Part shown: piece after piece, positions 1-12,410 of the stretch
How the letters are laid out: each line of letters starts with the position of its first letter
Position numbering within the stretch: position 1 is the first letter of the stretch
NCBI RefSeq assembly: GCF_932526225.1
Contig: NC_064034.1
Span: forward strand, 1,412,001-1,476,000
Length of the DNA stretch: 64,000 nucleotides
Origin: Nematostella vectensis
Taxonomy: Eukaryota > Cnidaria > Anthozoa > Actiniaria > Edwardsiidae
Direction of reading: 5' to 3'
Notes under the pieces: model-generated
The model's database searches: none
Told to the model about the DNA's origin: nothing
The model's input: only the letters and a program-made list of their open reading frames with translations
Made by a program: the position numbers and the translations under genes

Positions 1-870
1 TAAAAGCGGTCATTTTATTGACTGCTTGGTGTAGAAAAAAAGCTTTGAATGAGTCTTGAAAACCCGCCGCCAACCATTTCAACCACATATTGCGCCAATT
101 TCAATAATTTGATCTTCGGTTTTTATAAAGCACAACACCCAGGTGAGCGATGCACCCTGGGAAACCAAGGCTCTTCTGTGCTTGGGCCAGATTCAGTGAG
201 ACGCCTTTGCTTGCAATAGGCAACTTGCAATAAGAAGTCACGTTACTTGCACTAAGAAATCACGTGAATTGCCCTTAGAAATCACGTGACTTGCCCTTAG
301 AAATCACGAAGCTGACAGAGCAAAAAAATGGCAAGTTTTCCCAAAATAAGGTCTTGTTAACTTTGGTAAGCGTGAATTTCCTTATGTTATGTAAACCAAC
401 ATATCAAAAAGTGTTTTTTCTAATGGATTTGTCTTCGAGATTAGAGCTTGAAGTGCAATTTTCAAATGTTCAAAGTGTGAATTCTCCTCGCTTTTAGGGA
501 GAAGTCGGGCTCTGATTATAAAACTAAGCCAACTTTGCTCACTAATATCTAAATTTCATATCTTCTAAATTTCTTTAAAATTTGCAATTAGGCTTTTGGT
601 CAGAGGAACTCCTTGTATGCGGAATTGAGAATTGGAAAATTTCATGCCATTTTTTAGCTCTGGCCACGAAACTCGATAGCTCGAGTAGCGACCGCCATCT
701 TATTTGTATGGCAGCGTGAGCTGGGGTTGAAGCCATAAAGAAAGGAGCTTTTACTGTATCATTACCGAGTAAACGCCATCGAGCAGCCTAGGGCTGGTCG
801 TGGTGATGGTCATGTGACAAGCTACAGACTTTCTTACCCGGACTTATACACATGCTGACATTGCTTTTCT
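1..870. other. No gene recognised at left edge
   Basis: No exon can be supported here, although an intron or upstream exons of the + strand gene that ends near 1110 may run through it. Around 235-310 there are about three imperfect copies of a roughly 23-bp unit containing 'agaaatcacgtga'. Confidence 0.4.
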
Positions 871-875
871 CTTCC

Positions 876-1110
876 TGAAGGTCTCCAGATGCGCTATGAT
901 GACAAGAGCCTGTTTCCCAAGTCTATCCTCGAAATGGAGGCGAAAATGAAAGCTGCGCATGCGCTTGGCTTACGCGCGTCACGTGCCGCCAGCAAGCGGA
1001 CCGACGGGCAGCCGTCACGTGCCGGTAACCACGGCGCGCGAAAATACACCATGAGCTGGAATAAGGTCTTGATGAAACGGGGCAGCCAGGGGGTTACCAA
1101 GGATGAGTGA
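876..1110 (+). CDS. Probable 3' terminal exon of an unidentified gene
   Basis: An open frame follows a pyrimidine-rich stretch ending in acceptor-like 'cttcctgaag' and 'gtctccag'. It encodes about 70 mostly charged residues (acidic and lysine-rich start, Arg/Ser/Gly-rich middle, ending TKDE) and stops at 1108-1110. An AATAAA signal at about 1443 would fit a 330-base 3' UTR. I do not recognise the protein. The base composition is clearly more GC-rich than the flanks, which supports coding. The acceptor and phase are not fixed because the upstream exons are outside the window or not recognisable. It could also be a short spurious frame. Confidence 0.35.
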
Positions 1111-1511
1111 TAACGTCACCGTGTCACGTGTCAGAATGCGGTCCGACAGGTGGCGCTCACGTGATGCGACAAAGACGTGACGCGACAAGGTGTCTATAAA
1201 GAGAAGCATTCGGTGACTTCTCAAGGGCCATTGATGGCATCATCAAACTAACCCACGGCTAGTTCAGTGCTGAAAGAAAAAGAACGGGTAGTCTACAAAG
1301 ATTTATTGAATATAACAGACTGTGAAAGATGAAGAACGACTGCGTGCGGCTTGGTATGGGCTAGAAAAATACCATTCACGTGTACATTGTTTACAAGTTT
1401 AATTGTACAAAGAGATAATATTCTTAATTATATTTTTAATTTAATAAATGAAGGGTATATTTTTACAAGAAAATGACTCCTTGTGTTGTTGTTCATACGC
1501 GATTAGAGATA

Positions 1512-1646
1512 GAGTGGTTTTCAAAATCCCGTGCAACAAAATGTAGTTGTTAAAGTGTAATAGTCAAGCCAGAACAAACAAGACATTACAGTGTATTAGT
1601 ACGAAATAAACTAAATAGTATTTCACGGGTTTTTTGAAAACCACTC
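1512..1646. mobile_element. Short inverted-repeat (MITE-like) element
   Basis: The sequence at 1512-1533 (gagtggttttcaaaa...cccgtg) is mirrored as its reverse complement at 1624-1646. The arms enclose about 90 AT-rich bases with no coding capacity. No convincing target-site duplication was found, so the class is not assigned. Confidence 0.5.
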
Positions 1647-1649
1647 GAC

Positions 1650-2322
1650 TCATTTCTCACGACTCAACATGTAAGAATCGAATAGGGCCCATTTGCATGT
1701 AAGGGGACTCCAGCAAAGGGCGGCGGGAATTTAGGGTAATTGGCGACGTAGGATATCGTCAGCCATGCTCAATAACGCATCTCTCTATACTGTAAAATCT
1801 TGATAACTCGCACACCGGATCTCGGGCTGTGTTATTTACATGTTCCAATATGTTATATTCCCCATATTTTTATAAACTCCAATCATGGTGTGGATACTTC
1901 TGCCGCATCAGTAAGACTGCCAAGGTTATACGCGCAATGTGCCTCGGGCGTTAGACTGATTGTGTATTGTTCCTCGGAGAACAAGCATAATGTCAAGTCC
2001 TTCGTGTCGACGCAATATTTACAGCCTTGTCTCCCAGGTCCCAGTCTGTGATCTACAGTAAGCAGGTGCTGACTGGTGCATTATTGTCTCCCTATCAGTA
2101 CTTGATATATTCATAATTGCCATTAGAGTGAAAGTGATTCTGCTTTTCGTCCTCCAATTTAAGGTGGAAGGTTGTCATCTATAGGCACTTGCTGGTGAAC
2201 ATTGCTTTATTTCATATCACCGGTTTATCTTTCAGCACGCTTTGACCAAATGCATCGTCACCAAAAACCACCGCGGATTTTAGCTGACGCCTTCCGAATC
2301 GAACCCGGACTTTCGTTTGACT
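1650..2322. other. Gene-free stretch downstream of receptor D
   Basis: This lies between the stop of receptor D (minus strand) and the left-edge gene. I see no exon, RNA gene or repeat that can be supported. Confidence 0.4.
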
Positions 2323-5300
2323 CTAATCCTCTCCGCTCCCGGCATTCAATGTTCGACATTCATTCATTTCCACGCATGTGACCACGTGATCCGAGTGAGA
2401 TGAGGATTCGACATCATTCTCTGCTCGCTCTCTCTGGGCCGGGCTTTGACTGGTGACAAGTTTCACTGTGAAGAATAAGATTAAAAGTCCGATAATGGCG
2501 GCAGTAGCGGTAAGTATGGCTGATATCATCACGTCTTCCGAATACTCTTGTCTGCTTTTCTCTGGCGATGATGGGTCCGTATTCATCCAGGCCTGAATCA
2601 TCAATGAAAATAATGAATAAATCAATGAGATGTTAAATTCATAATCCATTTCAAATCATGTTCGCCATGGAAGAATGGCGGGGATGGAGTGAGCCGGGAG
2701 GCAACGCGCGTGACAACAAAAAGACGTTTAAAGTGCAACCTCTATTGAAATACTTGTCTCAAAAAAAGGTAGTTTCTTGGTGTTACGGAGCACCAGCACC
2801 AAAAACACAATGGAACAAAAGCCAAAAACAAAGACCTTAGAACGAGACAATGGAATACAGTACAAAGGCCTTAAGCACCAAAAACAAAGCTCCACCTAAC
2901 CCCAAAAATACCACAGCACGTTTCAATAGATTAATAAACAAGAACATTGTGCTAAAACACATATTTAACGAGACTACTTTACTTTAGTCGTCGAGGGTAA
3001 GCCCGTCACTGATACTGGATTTGCCGCTGACCGTGTGTGTACCACGTGCTCACTAAATGACGCCACTGGGTTTTTTTGCACGACAACAGATGATCGCGCC
3101 GCTGACATGGTGGCCACTGTACTGAGGACGAGGGGCCTGGCATTGGTCGGCTCGGCACTCCGTCTCACTAAGCCAGTAGACATCTGACCAAGTTTTGTAT
3201 TGATCTGGATAACTGAACAGAAAAAGGATCAGCGCCGTCAGACGCAATTGATCCATACTGCCAAATGCGAACTATGCGAAAACATCCAGCTTACATCAGG
3301 GAAAGGTATTTTACGTCGTCGATTGGATTTACTAGATTAAGCATATGGAGGCGGGGCTCTCTGATAAAAGCGCCTTAGCTTTGAAACTTTTTCTCAGAGC
3401 AAATGTTCAAATGAGAGGAAGGCTATACTTGAACATTTCTGGACAGGTAAAAAGGTAAAATCCTCACCAAATACGCATGACGTATGGAGGCGCACTCACC
3501 TGGAGGAGTCTGGGACATCTCGCAATTGCGTCTTCCGCTGACCTTGAATGCGATACAAGGTTTGGCCCTGAATGGCGTACACGTCAGGCCTATCTTCAAC
3601 AAACTTCCCTGAAGAGTTTTACTCTTTACCTAAAAAAGTACATGTCAGACTACTAATTATTCAATAACTGCGAATTAGATTCTTATTAAACTATGCTTAA
3701 CTACAAGCGTGGGTTGGGGTGGTAGCCTTTACATAAGGACCAAGCGTCTCGAAGGTTTAATATTAGCCAGCGTAGCGGCTCAAGGCAGAGGGACGGGGGA
3801 GAGGGGACGAGATAAGAAAAAGGCAAGCGCGCGGCCGACGATCCCTTTGAGCCGCTACGCAAACCAGTTCAATATAAAAGGTCAGGATAAACTAGCCTAG
3901 TCCCCAGGCTTCTACTTTGTCAGCTCTTTTTCCCAGGCCCCATGATGCAGCGCGGTCAGATTTTATTTTCAATATGACAGACAGTTGTTGCAAGCGAAAA
4001 AAAATCAAACGTGACATCACTAACGAGAAGACACAGCGAAAAGAAGCCTGTTGTAGCTGAAACCTACTGGTTGCCGTTATTTCCATTTTCTATTTTTTTT
4101 TTCTATTTTTGTGCAACAACCCCCTTTTGTGTAAATAATCGCCACGGAATTTGAAAGGTGACATCCCCATCGTCACCTTTTAAAGATCAATCTTACAAGT
4201 ATCCTTGTATACTCGTACAAGTAACAGTTATGATCGCAATTGTCCCTTGGGCTCGCGGCAAACAGCCAAACGAAATTGCATGTTGCTACACAACGGTCAC
4301 ACTAAACCCTTACTAATAACATAAAATCCAGGAAGCCATAGAAAAAAGAGCCGGAAAGTTTTAAGTGAAGGATTACTATTAAGATAACAATTCGATGATT
4401 CCTTTGATTTTATCACACTTTTGCGTCGACTTTTGACTTATTTTTCACTTTTATTTTCAAACACCTCAACCGGATTGTACAAATACGATTTTCTCCAAAT
4501 ACAACCATTAATCTTTTTGTGGATTTTACGCTATTTGTCTCTAAGATATTACCGCCTTCTTGAGATTCTGAAACGCCAGATTAAGCAATACCAATTTATA
4601 ACTTCAGCCTATGCATAGGATGATGTTATAACTTGGGCCCGCCCAAAAGTAATGGTTTCACTTTGAGGATGGCACAGGAAACGGGTATTCCCATAATGTA
4701 AAAAAAATAATAATTATCACCTCTAGTATCTCTAGTATCTTCTTTCACGTAAATTATGCGTCTCGTATCGCGCGTCTCACCCATATCGCGTCTTATATCT
4801 CATCCGTATTGCTTCTTACCCGTACCGCGTCATACCCGTATTCCGTCCCGTATTACCCGCATCGTCGTATTGCGTCCAGTATCGCGTCTATTACCGTACG
4901 TATCGTCGTATTGCGTCCAGTATCGCTTCTTACCGGTATCGCCGTATTGCGTACCGTATCGCGTCTTACCCGCATCGTCGTATTGCGTCCCGTATTGCGT
5001 ACCGTATCGCGTCTTACCCGTATCGTCGTATTGCGTCTCGTATCGCGTCTTACCCGTATTGTCGTATTGCATCCCGTTTTGCGTCCCGTATTGCGTCTTA
5101 CCCGTATCGCGTAGCTGAAGAGCCTGGCCACCTGGTCGTAACCCTGCGACCACACCTCCACGGATTGCGTCCCGTTATGAACACGGTCCCACGTCCCCGT
5201 ACAACCAAGTGTCTTGGTAGCCCCAAGGTCAAGGCGACAGCTCGACTCGGGAGCGTGGAACACATTCAACTCGTGGCGGTTAACAATCTTCACGTACGAC

Positions 5301-8023
5301 ATGAGCTTTTCCGACAGGAAGTGAAAACCGCAGCCTATGGGATAAAGGAAGTGAAAACCGCACCCAATTGGATAAAGGAAGTGAAAACCGCAGCCTATGG
5401 GATAAAGTAAGTGAAAACCGCAGCCTATGGGATAAAGGAAGTGAAAACCGCAGCCTATGGGATAAAGGAAGTGATTAATCGAAGCGCATTAGACATTGAA
5501 GGGCAAACGCAGGGGGGGGGGGGAGGGGAGGGATAATTATTACTCCCGTTTGCTGAAAGCCGGCCCGAAGACTTTATATAATAATGCGCTAACACTAGGT
5601 TAACATATTCTTAAGCGCTCAACAGAAGATGAATACAAAAACATCTGTTACCTAAACCGACATAGCAAACACGGTCAGCTGAATTAACGAATCCTCCAGG
5701 TGAAATAGGGCAATCGGAAACGATGGCTTTTTAGTGCCCATTTAGATGGCTCACGGCCTTTTTATTCATGTCCTTAATTAACTTTATTCATTAAATTATC
5801 CAGTTGTTGGCGACAGCTGAAGAGTGTCATAGTGTACACTAAGAAAAAGAGCAGAACGGACAGAGTAATAATGTATCACCACAGATTTCTATGTTAGGAA
5901 TAAGCTGGCACAAGATAGCAAGTTGCATGGGTGATGACATCTCGATGGAAAATCACTTGCTAAGGTCATGTTTTGTAGGAGGCGTGTGTACAAGCGCAGA
6001 AAAAGGAGGCGCGTCAGGAAACCCAAGAGGTGCTCGTAAGGGGTGTAAGGCGTCTCACTTAACAGGGCGTCCGGTTATAATGCGAAGGTATATCGCGTTG
6101 AAGTACGTGTTCCGTGACAGAACCCAAAGATTAAGGATTTTATCAATCCGCGCCAAAAAGTAAGACCAAGGGGTCGACTTTTGAGGGGGAGAAGGTGGAT
6201 GATTTCTAAAAAACTATCCCGGAAGGATTGGTGCACGAAAAAAAATATCCTGCATCGGTAGAAATATTTTCTTGTACGCCAAATGCTTTGAAAAAAATAT
6301 CCTGCGTACCCAAAAACGTACACCCCCCCTCAAAAGTCAAATAGTCGGCCCCTAATCGTAAGAAGAGGTTTTCACTTAATGTGGGTATCGATTATTTTTT
6401 TCATTAATGATTAATCGTTCGGTGCTCAAGACTCCAAGTGCAGCTCGACAAATGTTCAGATGATGAAACGCGAGCAATGAGTTCATGAAGATGAACTGAA
6501 CAGTTACGGCGCGGCGCGCCTTTTTCTTATTTTACTATGGTTACAGGAATAACGTCTTATTATACTATCAAGATTTAACTTTTGAAAATCGTTAAAGTGA
6601 ATCAGATAAAATCGGTAATACTGAGAGCGATTCCCACCCCCCCCCCTCCCCCTTGGAACGTTGCTTAACAGATTCATCTCAATCAGCAAGTTCTATTTTC
6701 AGGCGCGTTAAACAATACTGCCCTAATCCCGTAGGTTATTATAATAAGCAAAATCGGCATAAGGGATTTGTGAGAAAAATAAGCCAGGACTCGTAGATAA
6801 AGTACGACAGAAGAAATCGTCATTGTGAATACTCTGTGGACTGGTATTTCAAATTTCTAAATTGTCAAAAAGCCATGCATCTGATGACTGATTGTTATTG
6901 GATTTTGTTGCATACATGAGAGAAAATGTAGTTTTTTTTCGTAATCTACTATGAAAGGGTAGCGAAAAGCACGGCGCCAACTTATCTGTCGAGGCCTCCA
7001 AATCTTCTCAATAATCAGCGCTATGTCTCTAGAGCGCTTTTTAACGAGTTATCGTGCCGAGAGATGAGAGAAGATACACCCCCTCGTGGGAACTAGAAGG
7101 GAAAAGTGAATGGCTTATTATCCGCTCGATGAGACTGAGTTAATCTATCGGAAATATGACAATAAGACGGGTATCATAGCTCTCCCATATTTATCTGTGC
7201 AATATCTCTTTAGACCTTTCACCCTTTTTGCTTGCAATAGCTTCCCAGGCTATTTGAATAACGGGCGCCATTCGTTTATACTTAATACGCACAACGGGGG
7301 GGCAAGCAAACAAGCAAACGATCCGTACAAAAATAATAAGACTTTGAAGAATGTTAAAAGCAAAACGTTAAAGCCTTAAAATTGTTTGCTTAGTCTTGAC
7401 CTCTGTTTTAAGAGCATATATAAACTGATTATTCAGTTACCGGAGAATTGGTTAACGACTCGGCTATTAGCACGAGGCGATTAGTACGTCGGTTGGCTTC
7501 TAGATTGATCAGTAACAGCAACAAATACTTGAGTTTTCCTATTCATTCATATTTAGGTATAAATTTACCCTTTGTGAATAGAGCTGTTATAATAATGAGT
7601 TTAATTCAACCTTTCGCAGTATAGACTGGATTACAGGGGAGTCAGAGATACAAGTAAGCACTACAATGTTATATGTATAAGTGAAGGTCATCTTTCGTGC
7701 TTACCTAACATTGAGCGCAATTTCCCGTTTTCCTTGCATCGCCACGAATCCTTCTCCGGCACAATTGTCCCACTTCTCGGAGGACAAAAGCACTTACATG
7801 AATTATTTGCAGAGCGCTCAAAGCCACCGTATACCCCGCATTTATTTTTACCTTGCATTTTCAGACATCTTGCCTTGGGGATGTTGAATCGGTCTCTATG
7901 ATATACGTCTGATTCAGACACTTTGCGCACTATTTTGATTTCTGCGGCGCTTATCTCGGCAAGAATCACCATCAACATCCAATATGACAGTAAAATCTCT
8001 CCCCAATTAGAACACATTGGCAT
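2323..8023 (-). CDS. Receptor D: single-pass membrane protein with shared two-part Cys-rich ectodomain, tail without tyrosine
   Basis: Five exons (minus): 7705-8023, 5102-5334, 3500-3629, 2983-3212 and 2323-2592, with phases 1-0-1-0. They give 393 aa in frame throughout. Start: the Met at 8023 precedes a hydrophobic signal segment (LLSYWMLMVILAEISA). Domain 1 (about 32-106) has CGVYGG, CKCFC and WRC. Domain 2 (about 107-228) begins GCGF, contains CRLDL and CTGTW, and ends in a Cys-rich strand (LTCTP, KPC, RRNC). A Ser/Thr/Val-rich stalk follows, then one membrane segment at about 325-350. The 43-residue tail is acidic and Ser-rich with no Tyr. Exons 1-3 align with those of receptors A, B and C further upstream. 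The ligand and fold are unknown. Exon 2 sits between two splice-site-containing minisatellites, so its exact borders are ambiguous. Confidence 0.75.
4750..5101 (-). repeat. Minisatellite containing copies of the exon 2 donor (receptor D)
   Basis: Tandem imperfect units of the type 'cgtatcgcgtcttaccc' directly abut the 5' splice site of receptor D exon 2. Read on the minus strand, the array repeats exon-end bases plus donor (ATACGG|GTAAGACGC). About five further donor-like GTAAG copies follow the real one. Long open frames across it are artefacts of the repeat. Confidence 0.8.
5305..5475 (-). repeat. Minisatellite containing copies of the exon 2 acceptor (receptor D)
   Basis: About five copies of a 30-bp unit. 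On the minus strand each unit is an acceptor plus the first bases of exon 2 (tttatcccatag|GCTGCGG, then TTTTCACTTCC). One unit has lost the AG. The innermost copy at 5334 is taken as the real exon border, giving the GCGF start shared with paralogues. Confidence 0.8.
5476..7704. other. Intron 1 of receptor D
   Basis: The intron of about 2.4 kb between signal/domain 1 and domain 2 holds no exon that I can support. It contains G/C homopolymer runs (about 5513 and 6640) and two copies of an 'aaaaaaatatcctgc' segment (about 6240 and 6292). Confidence 0.5.
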
Positions 8024-11000
8024 TCGCACTTCGTCTGCTCCTCGTAAGCATCGACGACTCCTGAAGCCACAAGCACAAATCCGCGTCGAGTCTTTTCTCT
8101 TCAAGCCGGATTCTGATGCCATACAACTAGATAGTCTCCTCCCGGGTGTTCGGAATATTGGGCACGAGTTTTCCTGCGAGAATTCGATTCGTTTTCGTCA
8201 CCCGTTTGCATCATGGCCGTAATTCCTTTCTGATCCGTCAATCTTGTACTTTGCAACGAACCTCATCTGTGATTGGATTACCTCGAGCTCAAGCGGCTCT
8301 TTATATTTCATCGCCTCGTGTCACGCCTCTTGTGGCAGATTTGATTTACGCCTCTAGTTGGATTGCGTGGGTGAAGCTTCTTTTGGAGTGTAGTTTGATG
8401 TCACACTTTTTAAAGATTGTGTACTTACTGTTATGACTTACTGATTACATTGCCAGATTTGGGTTAAGCGTTCACGATTAATCTCTTTGCGACATCATTC
8501 ATTGATGGTCAATATGTGTACACCATTAGCGTGTGCTCGAATACTGCGTGCAAGACTGCCAACCGGCTCAATCTGGTCGCAGGATTCTATCTAGGTTTGA
8601 TTCAAGGCCCATTTTCGCCTACCGAGTCTTGACTCTATTCTGGCACTCTATGGATATGCGCGGCAATCACCACACCCTTTCCTTGGCTAACGATTGAATG
8701 ATAAAGAACTTTATTTGAAATATTTGAAAAGAATCTTATTGGTCTGATATCAGAGGTATTATCATGACTTGGGAGATTATTTAGCATGAGAATACTTGTG
8801 TGGTCCGATCTTACCCTGTTATCGTGATATTTGTCTTCATACTTTAAATTATCCTGCTATTCGGGATAGATAGTCTAGTTCGCCGGCAGTCCTCATCTTT
8901 TAAAAGGCTTTTTTTTACTGATTCTATACTGTAAATCTATTATCCGATGCCCGTGATAACCGGAGCCAACGGAGCTAACTATTCGTATACCTTGTTACTT
9001 GGTTTGCTGCGTCAGCCTCGATAGGTAGGTACATAGTCTAGATATCAAACTGTAATATTCTATTCCAGTTAATCAAGAGTGTGAATATATTCCAATCATT
9101 ATTTATTCAATGGTTGGTACAGTATTTAGGCTTGATTAGAGCCTATGTAGTAATACAAAAGAGGGTAAGAGGTTTGTCTATATTTGGCAGGGATTCGTAC
9201 CGACAGGGAGCCCGTCACCTGAAGGTCACGATCAATAATTCAAGGGTTGGCGTTGAGAGAGTACACATTTAACATGCTCATCATCATGTTTTACGAAGAC
9301 TGGTTTGTTTGAATCGTACTTTTCATCAGGTCATTGAGAGAAGTCAAGGCCGTCATGTGCATGCATTTTGCCGCATTTCTTTGATAACAATCACCACGTT
9401 GGAAAGTTGGTTACCTTCCAAGTGGTTCTTTGACATTTGACTTTTGCTTTTGTTGGAGAGCATTTGGAATTTGAGTTTTTTTGGCCCGAAAATTTCCGAG
9501 CAACATGATAGCAAAGACCGAACGTTTCACTCGCGTCTCATTTTGGATAATTTTTTTAAATCAGTTTATCTTCTTATTTATTAAAAGTTATTCTTGGTGT
9601 TTTCTAACCCGATGCCATACGTCTCACTTTCAGAAAAATAAAAGGAAAAAAGGTATAAAAATCTGTTAATTCAGGGCGCCTTTTTTTCCCATTTGAACTT
9701 GTGGGAACCCTGTGTTTTGAAGGACTGGTTACAAAGTTCAGTCTTGCAGAGGCAAAATGGCGGAAGATTCAAAACGTTCGGGAATTAACCCTTTCTTCTT
9801 CACATTCTTATACCCTCCAAGGTGAGTTTACTTGTGGGAATTACAATAGTGAAATTTTTAATAACGTTGAATTACCAAATAGGAAGTCTGTGAAATCACG
9901 AGTGGAACAAATTTTAGTATGAAGTGGAATTTGACTGAAGTTTGAAATTTGAATAAGCTCATTAGCTGAGTTTAAGTTAATAATTACAACCACAACGTCG
10001 TGAGGCAACGTTTCTGACAAGCATAATTTACTTGTATCAAAAAATCTTATCGAACATTATCCCTATCTTATTTGCATTAACGTCCGTTTTGTAGTTTGTA
10101 TTTTGTAATCATTGATATTGTCGCGTCTGCTTTAGTACATAGGTCGTTCTATAGTTGTACAGCATCTCTTGTAGAGGGTGATACATGTGTTTGCTGTACT
10201 TGGGTGGGGATAACTATATCTTATAACATGATTGACAACTTTTGTATTGTTCTTGCAAATCGGTTATTTAACTAAAATACCTACGTATAATTTACAATCA
10301 TAAAGAACCGGGAGGGCTTGATGTATCAGCAGGGAAAAAGTGGGGTTTAATCTGAACTGATTAACGATGAAGTTGGTTCATAACTAGAATTCTTATGAGG
10401 AGGAGAAGGTTAAAAACTAGATATTAACCGTGAATACTAATGACCGACCATCATGTTAAACCTTGATTAGAAATGAGCAAAAACACCAATTTTCGCTGCA
10501 GATTTAAAATGCGATAACAAGAACGACTGAATATTAACAATGATCGATTTAATTGTCATGAAATCATAATTTGTATTTGTAACCCTCTAAATTCAACAAT
10601 AAGTTCAGCCAAAATTATACGTGCAATTTTGGAAAATTATTTCACCATCAAAGTTAGGTTCTGGTGTGGCTATATAAGGCGGTTACTCAGTTGTTCTGCT
10701 TATTCATTGTCCTCGGCAATTACTGTTCTTGAAAATAGATATTTAGCTTAATAAAAATAAGTCGCCCTTCTTCGCTTCTTCTGTCAGTGAGCACCATTCT
10801 CGCAGCGTGGTCACACTGTAACTCCGAGTTACGAAAATTTTGCAATTCAACTTTATCTTTGGGAACTGAGTCCGTGCATGGAGCAGCCTCACTCTGTCTA
10901 TTTGTTAATTTTGATTGTGTGCAGTATTGATCTAACTAGCTTTTCAAGTTTGTGCAATCAACCACAAACTCTCCTGGGTTTTTCTTGCAGGTCAATAAAA

Positions 11001-11328
11001 ACCTCAACCTTGTTTGATTTTTCTTAGTTTTGTCTCTTTTCCCCAGTCTTTATTCTTTAAATTGTTATTTATTAGGTATAGATCATGTAAGTATGCTTAG
11101 GTACTGCTCTGTGAAGACCAGGGGCGTAATCAGAGGCATGCCATTGTGATGCCACGAAAACAGAAATAAGTGGAAATAAGGCCATAGGAAGGACCCCGTA
11201 AATATGAATGATCTTGGTTTTTCTATTCATTTGTAATTTTTCGATAACTTTGTACAGCGTTTCCACGTAGAAAACCCTGGGAAGACCATTATGATATATT
11301 GTTAAGAGAATGAATCAGAAGGTGAACC
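8024..11328. other. Intergenic region between receptors D and A
   Basis: This should hold the promoter of D and the 3' flank of A. 'tttatt' (AATAAA on the minus strand) at about 11049 and 11066 could be the polyadenylation signal of A, some 260-280 bases past its stop. No other gene is supported. Confidence 0.45.
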
Positions 11329-12410
11329 TCATACCCTCCGGCTATCACATGATCTCTCTAGCACGTGGTATTGGTGCTCAGTTCCATCATCTTCACCGTT
11401 CCTCGCACTCTCTTTCTCAATCGCGTTCTCTCTCGGTAGGGAGTTAGGAGAGCGCGTCTCATAAAGAGCTGCGTAGCCAGGGGTTTCAGCGGGCATATTT
11501 GATGTGTTTCCCGGTAAAAAGTCTATTTCTCTATTTGTATCACTGACGGATTTTCTTATTTTGGTACGTGGTAAATTATTAGAATGAGTCACATTGTTTG
11601 TCTGAGAACCAGGGTTCTCCACCGATATCCTGTTCTCTGCCACAGATTTATTAGGATTTGAATTACGGCCCCTATCAATGATTCTCTGTATCGCGTCTTT
11701 TACAGACTTATTCGCCACTGCATGGTGCCCAGCCCTCTCTAACGAGTCACACGGTGCCTCGTATCCATCGTCTTTTTCACCGCCAGGATTTTCAACCAAT
11801 TTTCTATTTTTCCTTCTGGAATTTTTAGATTTTGAATTGCGGTTCCTTTCTGAGGTTCTCTTTTTCGCATCTCTAGATCCCCCGTTCGCCAGCGTCTTAT
11901 CGTTGAATCTTTCCAATTTATCGTTAGGAACCACGTAGCCGTCATCTTTCTCGGCGCTTGGATTACCCACCAACTTTCTGTTTTTTCTTCTGGAATTTTT
12001 AAATTTTATATAACGGCTCCTTTCTGAGGTTCTCTTTTTCGTATCTCCTGATTCACCCTTCGGTGGTGTCCCTTTTTCAAGTCTTTCCAATGTATCGTTT
12101 GGAGCCATATAGCCATCGTTATCATCGACTTTAGATGCTTTTCCTGACCGCCTCTCTACCACCTCTAGGTTGTCGTATGTCCAGTCGTCAGACCAGTCTG
12201 ACCAGTCGGACGGGTGGTTAGACCCGTCATGGGTAGACCCTTCTGACCAGTCGGAGTCGTCGTCACAGATAGCGCCTTCTGGCTCGTCGTAGATGCACGC
12301 CCGTCTGGATTCTTCTCTTGTGTCCAGCGGAGGTATGGGGTCGATCTCTTCATAGATGGGCTCCGATTTGTGTTTACTGTCATCTTTATCATATGCGTAG
12401 TTATATTCTC
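11329..12410 (-). other. Receptor A cytoplasmic exon with phosphotyrosine-type motifs
   Basis: One 1082-bp exon encodes residues 375-734. In order it carries YNYAY, PIYEEI (394-397 is YEEI, the classic ligand of Src-family SH2 domains), IYDEP, TYDNL, then three repeats of roughly 57 residues each with DGY-x-x-P-x-D-x-LER (YMAP, YVVP, YEAP) separated by Lys/Arg-rich linkers, then GYAALYETR and QYHVLER near the end. A block of Asp/Trp/Ser (DWSDWSDDW) precedes YDNL. No pair here has ITAM spacing. SH2 preferences are established knowledge; use by this protein is inference. Confidence 0.75.

Noticed and set aside
3053-3256. Small secreted protein with a signal-like start on the minus strand
   Set aside because: Another frame of the same stretch is the Ser/Thr stalk exon of receptor D, in phase with exons on both sides.
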